Below, in pieces: positions 1 to 5,374 of a stretch of 5,374 nt of DNA. Numbering within the stretch: position 1 is the stretch's first letter; each line of letters starts with the position of its first letter. This DNA is from JAJFFW01 sp039197915 (lineage in GTDB: Bacteria > Pseudomonadota > Alphaproteobacteria > Caulobacterales > Parvularculaceae): contig JBCCTV010000219.1 in the NCBI GenBank assembly GCA_039197915.1, positions 1-5,374 of the forward strand, in the 5' to 3' direction. The position numbers and the translations under genes were made by a program. The notes under the pieces are model-generated. The model ran no database searches, was not told the origin of the DNA, and was given only the letters and a program-made list of their open reading frames with translations.

Positions 1-1310
1 TGGGCGCGGGCCCGGCGCTTTTCGTCCGTGACGTTTGTTGCGACACAGACGAGGCCGCCTTCCGCGGTGCGCCTTCGGTCAATGCGGAGCCAGCGGTCGC
101 CTTTAATCGCGACCTCAACGCTTTGTTCGTCGACGGGGGCGTCCGCCGCAAAATACTGGGAGACAAGGTCGCCGCCGACGCCGGCTGCGTTGGCGACTTC
201 GCTCACGGTCATCCCCGTGTGCAGGGCTTTCCGGTCCAGGCGGAAGATCGCTGCGAAGCGTTTGTTAAACGCGGCGAGCCTCCCTTGTGCGTCCCAAAGG
301 ACAAAGGCTTCTGGAATACTTTCAATGGCGTCGCGCAGGCGCGTATCGGCGACGGCCGCCGCCGTCCCTGTGCGCGCGCCGCCATTCATGTCAAAGGCGA
401 CCCCACTGCGGACGCCCGCCGCATTGACCTGGGCCGCTCGGATGAAGACGCGCGCCCAAGCCCCGTTCGGGCGCCGGAACCGGATCGTTGCTTCAGTTGG
501 CGCGGCTTCCTCGCCGTCGCCTGAAAATATTGCGATTGTCGTGCGCAAGTCCTGGGCGTGCACTAGGGCCGAAATTTCTTGCAGTGTGAACGCGCGATCG
601 CGCGCCCCGAACCCCATCGGTTCTAGCAAAGACCGGGCGAGAATGACGGCGCGTTTCGCCGGATCAAACGTCCAGGCGCAGGCGCGGCCCGCGGCCATGG
701 CGCTTTTTGTTCTGGCAAGGGCGTCTATGGCGTCAGCGGCCTGGTAGGCGGCGCGGGACTGGTAGGCGAACGCCGCAACCAACGATGCGAGGACGAGGCC
801 GACGGCTGCGAAAATCATCGCGAGCGCAAACCATGCAGGTGAGCGTTGTAAAATATCGGCTGCTGGGGCTGCGACGAGAACCGCATCGTCGCCGTTTAAA
901 GGTCTCCAAGCGGCATGCACCTGGGGCGTTTTTCGGTCGCCCGGAAGATCGACGGCGCCGCCGCGCGTGAGCGAAAGGGCGCCCAAGTCAAGCGGCGTCA
1001 CCGGCGCTAAATCCGTACGCCCCTCTGAGGCGAGAATGCGGCCTTCGACGTCCGCGTGGTAGACGGCGCTCGCGCCTTCCGGGCGGCAACGCTGCAAGGC
1101 CCCGCTAGTGGGCGCGCCCGTCAGAGCGGAAAGATCAATCGCGCGCGCGCATTCGTTCGCCGCCGTCGCCAGCCGCAACGCGGTTTCAACGCGCCGCGCA
1201 TCGCGCTCCTCCCGCCATTCAGTGAACAGCATCGCCCCGATTGCGCCCCAAAAAAGAGCGCAGATGACGGCAAGCTTGCGCGCCGATAAAACGGACACGC
1301 GCCGCGCCAT
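1..1310 (-). CDS. PAS-domain membrane sensor protein, probable histidine kinase (N-terminal part, cut by window edge)
   Basis: The minus-strand frame is open from ATG 1310 to the left edge (436 codons), so the C-terminus is missing. Visible order: basic N-terminus (MARRVS), membrane segment at about residues 13-30, extracytoplasmic segment at about 31-157, second membrane segment at about 158-182, a short linker, a probable divergent PAS domain at about 202-310, and a clear PAS domain at about 325-430. The last holds 'DAIESIPEAFVLWDAQGRL' and ends with the usual 'VTDEK' exit. This architecture and wording are typical of alphaproteobacterial PleC-like hybrid or sensor histidine kinases, which phosphorylate a response regulator. 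The H-box and ATPase domain would lie outside the window, so kinase activity is inferred; a diguanylate cyclase output is the main alternative. The start is uncertain. ATG 1310 has only GGTGAG directly against it, and an in-frame TTG at 1343 would add eleven plausible residues (LSEEAQSLDGE). Long plus-strand frames over this region are antisense shadows. Confidence 0.8.
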   Translation of the reverse strand, partial: MARRVSVLSARKLAVICALFWGAIGAMLFTEWREERDARRVETALRLATAANECARAIDLSALTGAPTSGALQRCRPEGASAVYHADVEGRILASEGRTDLAPVTPLDLGALSLTRGGAVDLPGDRKTPQVHAAWRPLNGDDAVLVAAPAADILQRSPAWFALAMIFAAVGLVLASLVAAFAYQSRAAYQAADAIDALARTKSAMAAGRACAWTFDPAKRAVILARSLLEPMGFGARDRAFTLQEISALVHAQDLRTTIAIFSGDGEEAAPTEATIRFRRPNGAWARVFIRAAQVNAAGVRSGVAFDMNGGARTGTAAAVADTRLRDAIESIPEAFVLWDAQGRLAAFNKRFAAIFRLDRKALHTGMTVSEVANAAGVGGDLVSQYFAADAPVDEQSVEVAIKGDRWLRIDRRRTAEGGLVCVATNVTDEKRRARA

Positions 1311-1380
1311 CTCACCATCAAGACTTTGCGCTTCTTCGGACAACGCCCACCCGCTTGTAAAACAGCCGAAAACTTCGCGA

Positions 1381-1430
1381 CTAACGAATTATTAAATTAT
1401 TCTTATTCGCCCGTGTCTGTCACGCTGCAA
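1381..1430 (-). promoter_or_regulatory. AT-rich probable promoter of the sensor kinase, with CtrA-like box
   Basis: This is the only strongly AT-rich stretch in the left half of the window and it lies 70-120 bp upstream of the kinase ATG. On the minus strand, TTGCAG (1430-1425) is followed after 17 bases by AATAAG (1407-1402), a weak sigma-70-like pair. Positions 1395-1381 read TTAA-N7-TTAG on the minus strand, one base off the TTAA-N7-TTAA box bound by the alphaproteobacterial cell-cycle regulator CtrA. Base composition alone makes such matches likely, so the CtrA assignment is tentative. That a promoter lies here is more secure. Confidence 0.3.
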
Positions 1431-1435
1431 TCACG

Positions 1436-1460
1436 CCACAGGCGTAAACGCCGCCTGCGG
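1436..1460 (-). terminator. GC hairpin directly behind pepN, possible transcript end
   Basis: Two bases after the pepN stop codon, CAGGCG (1439-1444) and CGCCTG (1452-1457) form a perfect 6-bp stem with a 7-base loop. Past one A/C mismatch, two more G-C pairs extend it to 1436-1460. The pepN transcript has no T-run following the stem, so this is not a canonical intrinsic terminator. It could be a 3'-end stabilising hairpin or a Rho-dependent end. Confidence 0.3.
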
Positions 1461-1462
1461 AA

Positions 1463-4075
1463 TCAAGGCTTTAACAGGCGATCGACCATTTCAAAGAGAT
1501 TTTTTGAAAGGTCTTTGCGCTGTTTGATTTCATTTAGCGCGGATTGGACTTTTGTCTGGCGCTGAGGCTCCAACGATCGCCAGCTTTCCAACAGTCCCAC
1601 GAGACGGGCGGCGAGTTGCGGATTTCGTTTATCGATGTCGACAATCGCGGCTTTAAAGAAATCATAGCCGGCGCCATCGGCGGCATGAAACGCGGCAATA
1701 TTTTCGCGGGCGAAAACAGCGATGAGCGCGCGCACTTTGTTGGGGTTGCCAGGATCGAAAGCCGGGTGCGTTTGCAAGGCTGTGATTTCATCAAGGGCGT
1801 TTTGGCCCGGCGCCATCGCCCGCCAGGCAAGCCATTTATTGACGACAAGCGGGTCCGATTTCCACTTCTCGTAAAAACGATCGAGCGCGGCCTCGCGTTC
1901 CGGCGTGTCGGATTGGGCGAGCGCTGCGAGCGCCGCCGCCTCGTCGGTCATATTGGATGCGTTTTGCGCCTGCAGCGCCGCCATTTGGGCGTCGCCGCCG
2001 GCGGTAATTAGATAAAGCGCTGCATTTTTTAAGGCCCGCGGTCCCGCTTGGTCGGCGTCCGGCCGATAGGGGCTGTGTTCTTTATTCTTTTCATATGCGT
2101 CGACGAGCGCCTCGCTCATTTGGGTTGAGATAGCGGCGAGGAGGGTTTTGCGCCCGTTGGCGATCGCCACCGGATCGAGCGAATTGCCTTCTTGCATAAG
2201 CTCTGCGCCGCTCGGCGGCGATAGAAGTTCGGAGGCGAGCGCTGGGTCGGCGGCGCTGTTGATCGCGTCGGCGAGGGCGTCAGCAAAGGCGGCGCTGATT
2301 TGGTCTTTATCGAAAGCGGAGCCAAAATCGGGGCGCGCGCCCGCATGGGCGGCGCAAAGCGCGCGCCAAATCCGATTGGCGTTTGCCCACCTATTGAAAG
2401 GATCGTCGTCGATGCGCATCAGCGCCAGGCGATCGTCAATGGTGAGGTTTTGTTCGAGCCGCACCGGAGCGGAAAAGCCCCGCATAAGCGAAACAAGGGG
2501 TTTTTTCTCAGCCCCCCGCAGCCCTGGCAGCGGGATTTCGTGGGTCGCGCCGGTCATGACGGCGAGCCCTTCGTCGAGCTTATCGCCGCTATCGGCGTCA
2601 AAGGCGGCGTAAGCGACGGGAATTGCGCGCGCTTGCTTTTCGGGTTGCCCAGGCGTCGGCTGGGTTTCCTGGGTGAGTTTGATGATGGCGGTTGCATCAT
2701 CGATTTCTGCGCGGATGACCGGCGTCCCCGCATCTGAGTACCAGCGCCGGAATTGGCTCAAGTCCTGACCGCTGGCGTCCTCCATCGCGGTGACGAAGTC
2801 TTCCACGGTTGCGGCTTCACCGTCATGGCGCTCAAAATAAAGATCGCTTGCCGCGCGAAACTTTTCCGGCCCAAGGAGCGTCTTCAGCATACGCACGACC
2901 TCAGCGCCTTTTTCATAGACGGTCGCAGTATAAAAATTATCGATCGTAATATATTCATCCGGACGGGGCGGGTGGGCGAGCGGCCCGGCGTCCTCCGGGA
3001 ACTGCATCGACCATAGGCGGCGCACATCTTTTATGCGCTGTACCGCGCGCGAGCGCATGTCGGCTGAGAATTCCTGGTCGCGAAAGACCGTAAATCCTTC
3101 TTTCAAGCAAAGTTGAAACCAGTCGCGACAGGTTACGCGGTTTCCGGACCAATTATGGAAATATTCATGGGCGACGATCGCTTCGATCGTCTCATAGTCT
3201 TTGTCCGTTGCGGTTTCAGGGCTCGCAAGGACGTAGGCGGAGTTGAAGACGTTGAGGCCTTTGTTTTCCATCGCCCCGAAGTTGAAGTGGTCGACGGCGA
3301 CGATCATGAAGATGTCGAGGTCATATTCGCGCCCGAAGACCTCCTCATCCCAGCGCATGGAGCGCTTCAAGGCGTCGAGCGTGTAGCCGCATTTATCTTT
3401 GTTTTGGTGCTGAACAAAAACCCGAAGCGTCACCTCCCGGCCGCTCCTGGTGGCAAATGTGTCTTCGACGCAAGCGAGGTCGCCGCCGACGAGAGCAAAC
3501 AAATAGGCGGGTTTTGGATGGGGATCGTTCCAAACAGCAAAGTGTCGCCCGCCTTCAAGCTCGCCTGCTTCCAGCGAATTGCCGTTTGAAAGAAGCACTG
3601 GCGACGTCTCAAGGTCGCCTTCAACCCGCACGGTGAAAACGCTCAAGACGTCCGGTCGATCGGGGTAAAAAGTAATCCGGCGAAAGCCCTCGGCCTCGCA
3701 CTGGGTGCAAAACATGCCGTTCGATAAATAGAGCCCCGAAAGCGCGGTGTTCGCCTCCGGCCCGCAGGTGTTTTCGATCGCCAGGGTGAAATCCGACAAG
3801 TCGGTATTGATGGTGAGGTGTTTGTCATCAAGCTCATAGGCGTCCGACGGCACGGGCTCGCCATTGATTTTGACGGATCGGAGTTCAATGGCTTCGCCGT
3901 TTAAGATCAGAGGCGCAGTTTTTTCTGCATCCCCTTTGCGCTTTACTTTCAAGGTCGACGAAATGTGCGTGCGCGCTGGATCTAGCGAGACCTCTAGCGA
4001 GACAGTTTCGATCGCGAACGGAAACGGTTGGTAGTCTGCGCGGCGGATTGGTTGGGGCGCGACGTCTGTGCGCAT
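1463..4075 (-). CDS. pepN: Aminopeptidase N (M1 family zinc metallopeptidase, PepN)
   Basis: Cytoplasmic zinc exopeptidase that removes N-terminal amino acids from peptides late in protein turnover. From ATG 4075 it is 870 aa, the same length as E. coli PepN and similar to it from end to end. Order: N-terminal beta domain (about 1-190) with 'CTQCEAEGFRRIT'; thermolysin-like catalytic domain (about 190-440) with exopeptidase motif GAMEN (267-271), zinc motif HEYFH (303-307), third ligand Glu326 in 'LKEG' and catalytic Tyr387 in 'TVYEKGAEV'; small beta domain (about 441-545); C-terminal helical domain to the end (DUF3458 type). No signal peptide or membrane segment is visible. The same frame reaches a GTG at 4090, but GGGAG (4088-4084) sits 8 bases before ATG 4075 and is the better ribosome binding site, so the ATG is preferred. 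Phe266 replaces the Met before GAMEN. It is divergent from argF' and tandem to the downstream kinase gene. Confidence 0.97.
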   Translation of the reverse strand: MRTDVAPQPIRRADYQPFPFAIETVSLEVSLDPARTHISSTLKVKRKGDAEKTAPLILNGEAIELRSVKINGEPVPSDAYELDDKHLTINTDLSDFTLAIENTCGPEANTALSGLYLSNGMFCTQCEAEGFRRITFYPDRPDVLSVFTVRVEGDLETSPVLLSNGNSLEAGELEGGRHFAVWNDPHPKPAYLFALVGGDLACVEDTFATRSGREVTLRVFVQHQNKDKCGYTLDALKRSMRWDEEVFGREYDLDIFMIVAVDHFNFGAMENKGLNVFNSAYVLASPETATDKDYETIEAIVAHEYFHNWSGNRVTCRDWFQLCLKEGFTVFRDQEFSADMRSRAVQRIKDVRRLWSMQFPEDAGPLAHPPRPDEYITIDNFYTATVYEKGAEVVRMLKTLLGPEKFRAASDLYFERHDGEAATVEDFVTAMEDASGQDLSQFRRWYSDAGTPVIRAEIDDATAIIKLTQETQPTPGQPEKQARAIPVAYAAFDADSGDKLDEGLAVMTGATHEIPLPGLRGAEKKPLVSLMRGFSAPVRLEQNLTIDDRLALMRIDDDPFNRWANANRIWRALCAAHAGARPDFGSAFDKDQISAAFADALADAINSAADPALASELLSPPSGAELMQEGNSLDPVAIANGRKTLLAAISTQMSEALVDAYEKNKEHSPYRPDADQAGPRALKNAALYLITAGGDAQMAALQAQNASNMTDEAAALAALAQSDTPEREAALDRFYEKWKSDPLVVNKWLAWRAMAPGQNALDEITALQTHPAFDPGNPNKVRALIAVFARENIAAFHAADGAGYDFFKAAIVDIDKRNPQLAARLVGLLESWRSLEPQRQTKVQSALNEIKQRKDLSKNLFEMVDRLLKP

Positions 4076-4083
4076 CGGGCGGT

Positions 4084-4088
4084 CTCCC
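4084..4088 (-). promoter_or_regulatory. Ribosome binding site deciding the pepN start
   Basis: GGGAG on the minus strand, 8 bases upstream of ATG 4075. It falls inside the codons that would be read from GTG 4090, so the longer start would put the binding site within the coding region. The GTG itself has no comparable purine-rich stretch close upstream. Confidence 0.6.
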
Positions 4089-4142
4089 ACTGAAGGCTCA
4101 TTTGACTGTCTAACCGAAATGGCGCGTCACCGCCCTCAAGTA

Positions 4143-4160
4143 AAGCCAATTGCTTGGCTT
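4143..4160. promoter_or_regulatory. Perfect inverted repeat, operator candidate between pepN and argF'
   Basis: AAGCCAA (4143-4149), spacer TTGC, TTGGCTT (4154-4160): a perfect 7+7 dyad. It lies 29-46 bases upstream of the argF' ATG and 68 or more bases upstream of the pepN ATG. Its right arm overlaps the -35 position expected for the argF' promoter candidate, the placement of a repressor operator. It does not resemble the AT-rich ArgR box, so the binding protein is unknown. It could control one or both divergent genes. Confidence 0.4.
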
Positions 4161-4180
4161 CCCGCCGACTTGCCGATAAA
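4153..4180 (+). promoter_or_regulatory. Candidate argF' promoter giving a leaderless transcript
   Basis: CTTGGC (4153-4158), 16 bases, then GATAAA (4175-4180) resembles an alphaproteobacterial -35/-10 pair. Transcription from it would start about 6-9 bases later, at or next to the ATG at 4189. No Shine-Dalgarno sequence precedes that ATG (the 14 bases before it contain no GGAG or AGG), which fits a leaderless mRNA. The -35 match is weak. Confidence 0.3.
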
Positions 4181-4188
4181 AGCGCTCC

Positions 4189-5202
4189 ATGAAGCACTTC
4201 CTCAATACTTACGATTGGTCGCGGGCCGATCTTCAAGCGTTGATTGACGACGCCCGCGCCCTGAAATCATCGCCCTATGGCGACGCCCTCAAGGGTAAAA
4301 CGGTCGCCCTGCTTTTTTTGAATAATTCGCTGCGCACGCGCACATCCTTTGATGTGGGCGCTCAACAGCTCGGCGGCCACGCGGTTGTCCTGTCGCCATC
4401 CGGCGGCATGTGGCCCCTCGAATTTGAGGACGGCGCGATCATGGACGGCGATGCGGAAGAGCACGCAAAAGAGGCGGCGGCCGTCCTATCGCGCTACTGC
4501 GATATCATCGGCGTACGCGCCTTTCCAAAGTTTGAAAGCTGGGAGATCGACCGGGAAGACCAAATACTACGGGCCTTTGCGAAACACGCAACGGTCCCTG
4601 TCATTAATATGGAAACGATCACCCACCCGTGCCAGGAAATGGCCTTGGCGATGGCGCTGCAGGAACGTTTTGAAAAAGACGGGCGCGGCGCCTTAGATGG
4701 CAAGAAATTCGTGCTCACCTGGACCTACCATCCAAAACCGTTGAACACGGCCGTCGCCAATTCCGCTTTAATGATCGCTGCGAAATTCGGCATGGCGCCA
4801 ACGCTTTTATGTCCGACCCCGGAATACATCCTAGATGAGCGCTATATCAACCAGGCGCGCGAGGACGCATCGGCCCATGGACAGGAACTCACAATCGTCC
4901 ACGATATTCCGAGCGCCTATGAGGGCGCTGAGGTCGTCTACGCCAAGAGTTGGGGCGCGCTTCCCTATTTCGGAAACTGGGCTCCTGAAAAAGGCATCAG
5001 AGATCAGCACCGCCACTTTATTGTCGATGAAGAAAAAATGGCGATGACGGATAACGCCCTGGTTTCACACTGCCTGCCCATGCGTCGCAATGTGAAAATA
5101 ACGGATGCGGTTTTCGACGGTCCCAATTGCATCGCCTATGAGGAGGCCGAAAACCGTCTGCACGTGCAAAAAGCGATCATGAAAGCGCTTATGGTGTCAT
5201 GA
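4189..5202 (+). CDS. argF': N-acetylornithine carbamoyltransferase (AOTCase)
   Basis: Transfers the carbamoyl group of carbamoyl phosphate to N-acetyl-L-ornithine, giving N-acetyl-L-citrulline and phosphate, in the acetylated route of arginine synthesis; cytoplasmic, and trimeric in the known family. At 337 aa it nearly matches Xanthomonas AOTCase (339 aa) and aligns throughout. Carbamoyl-phosphate motif SLRTRTSF (47-54), Trp75 (the residue given by a neighbouring subunit), HPCQE (146-150), 'WTYHPKPLNTAV' (178-189) and HCLPMRR (294-300) are all present. Two marks separate it from its relatives: Glu90 in 'DAEEH', equivalent to the Xanthomonas specificity residue Glu92 (succinylornithine enzymes have Pro), and Lys303, equivalent to the carboxylated active-site Lys302. 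It lacks the SMG loop of ordinary ornithine carbamoyltransferase. ATG 4189 begins the family-typical 'MKHFLNTYDWSRA', so the start is secure although no ribosome binding site is visible. No other arg gene lies in the window. Confidence 0.95.
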   Translation: MKHFLNTYDWSRADLQALIDDARALKSSPYGDALKGKTVALLFLNNSLRTRTSFDVGAQQLGGHAVVLSPSGGMWPLEFEDGAIMDGDAEEHAKEAAAVLSRYCDIIGVRAFPKFESWEIDREDQILRAFAKHATVPVINMETITHPCQEMALAMALQERFEKDGRGALDGKKFVLTWTYHPKPLNTAVANSALMIAAKFGMAPTLLCPTPEYILDERYINQAREDASAHGQELTIVHDIPSAYEGAEVVYAKSWGALPYFGNWAPEKGIRDQHRHFIVDEEKMAMTDNALVSHCLPMRRNVKITDAVFDGPNCIAYEEAENRLHVQKAIMKALMVS

Positions 5203-5344
5203 TTTCTAGACACAAATCTAAAGTTGCGTCCGTTAAAGCAGTATTTTGAACGAGGCTCCTGACGCCTATCGCGTTCGATCCGAGCCGCCCAAAGACTCTA
5301 ACTTGTTTTACGCAGCCCACCTTTTGTGGCAAAGGTGTTTAATA
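5203..5344. other. Intergenic stretch downstream of argF'
   Basis: No coding frame of note, no tRNA and no convincing T-tailed terminator follows argF'. A GANTC methylation-type site, GACTC (5294-5298), partly overlaps TCTAAC (5296-5301), a weak -10-like sequence. Apart from the hairpin near the right end, nothing firm can be assigned. Confidence 0.4.
5318..5337 (+). promoter_or_regulatory. Hairpin covering the ribosome binding site of the right-edge gene
   Basis: CACCTTT (5318-5324) pairs perfectly with AAAGGTG (5331-5337) around the 6-base loop TGTGGC. The right arm contains AGGTG, the best ribosome binding site for ATG 5345 (7-base spacing), so folding would hide it. The stem is followed by GTTTAAT, so a weak argF' terminator is an alternative reading. 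A competing 4-bp stem, CCAC/GTGG (5317-5320 with 5326-5329), is also possible. Confidence 0.35.
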
Positions 5345-5374
5345 ATGAATTCTCTTCCCGCTTGGATAAAAAAA
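5345..5374 (+). CDS. Probable start of a further gene (first ten codons, cut by window edge)
   Basis: ATG 5345 opens ten codons to the window end, reading MNSLPAWIKK. AGGTG at 5333-5337 gives a reasonable ribosome binding site at 7-base spacing. The gene would follow argF' on the same strand after 142 bp, which leaves room for its own promoter. Ten residues are too few to identify a family, and no function is proposed. Confidence 0.45.
   Translation, partial: MNSLPAWIKK

Noticed and set aside
591..604. 14-base palindrome CGCGCGATCGCGCG
   Set aside because: It falls in coding sequence (Gly-Ala-Arg-Asp-Arg-Ala) and is explained by GC-rich codon use. GATCG-type words recur throughout the window without pattern.
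28..747. 239-codon plus-strand open frame
   Set aside because: It lies antisense to the sensor gene, has low-complexity Ala/Arg/Ser-rich composition and no recognisable domain. The opposite strand has clear PAS and membrane segments. It is a GC-rich shadow frame.
1544..3589. Several plus-strand open frames of 145-158 codons inside pepN
   Set aside because: They are antisense to a fully supported M1 aminopeptidase, and their translations carry no domain or good start signals.
4110..4130. TTGACT (-35-like) upstream of argF'
   Set aside because: No -10-like sequence occurs at 16-18 bases downstream, so it cannot be supported as part of a promoter.
5198..5224. Possible terminator immediately after argF'
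   Set aside because: Only 4-5 bp AT-rich stems (TAGA/TCTA, GATTT/AAATC) can be drawn, and no T-run follows.
5199..5249. 16-codon frame whose ATG overlaps the argF' stop (ATGA)
   Set aside because: It is very short, lacks a binding site of its own and has no recognisable content; most likely chance.
5274..5288. tRNA T-arm-like TTCGATC sequence
   Set aside because: The flanking bases do not pair into a T-stem, and no acceptor, D or anticodon arm can be drawn around it.

Overview
The window reads as a piece of an alphaproteobacterial chromosome. It is GC-rich and gene-dense, and each gene is chromosomal housekeeping or signalling. The PAS-rich kinase resembles the PleC-type kinases of the Caulobacterales/Hyphomonadaceae/Parvularcula part of the class. 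That placement is inferred from gene content and protein style; there is no rRNA or other marker to fix the taxon.

Layout, left to right. (1) Positions 1-1310, minus strand: the N-terminal 436 codons of a membrane-bound PAS sensor protein, very probably a histidine kinase, cut by the left window edge before its catalytic domains. (2) Positions 1311-1462: a 152-bp gap with a GC hairpin just behind the pepN stop and an AT-rich probable promoter for the kinase, which contains a near-match to the CtrA box. (3) Positions 1463-4075, minus strand: a complete M1-family aminopeptidase N (pepN) with an intact zinc site. (4) Positions 4076-4188: a 113-bp divergent regulatory region with a perfect 7+7 inverted repeat. 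(5) Positions 4189-5202, plus strand: a complete transcarbamylase whose diagnostic residues identify it as N-acetylornithine carbamoyltransferase (argF'), not ordinary ornithine carbamoyltransferase. (6) Positions 5203-5374: a 142-bp gap followed by the first ten codons of a probable further plus-strand gene, whose ribosome binding site lies inside a perfect hairpin.

Functionally, argF' implies arginine synthesis through acetylated intermediates (acetylornithine to acetylcitrulline). PepN recycles peptides to amino acids, and the kinase senses an envelope or cytoplasmic cue. The three do not form an obvious pathway. pepN and argF' diverge from a shared control region, and pepN and the kinase lie in tandem with a separate promoter likely.

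No mobile element, CRISPR array, tRNA, rRNA or defence system was found. I do not see a novel multi-gene system here. The points most worth a second look are the acetylornithine-type transcarbamylase, its apparently leaderless start next to a palindromic operator candidate, the Met-to-Phe change beside GAMEN in PepN, and the hairpin over the right-hand ribosome binding site.
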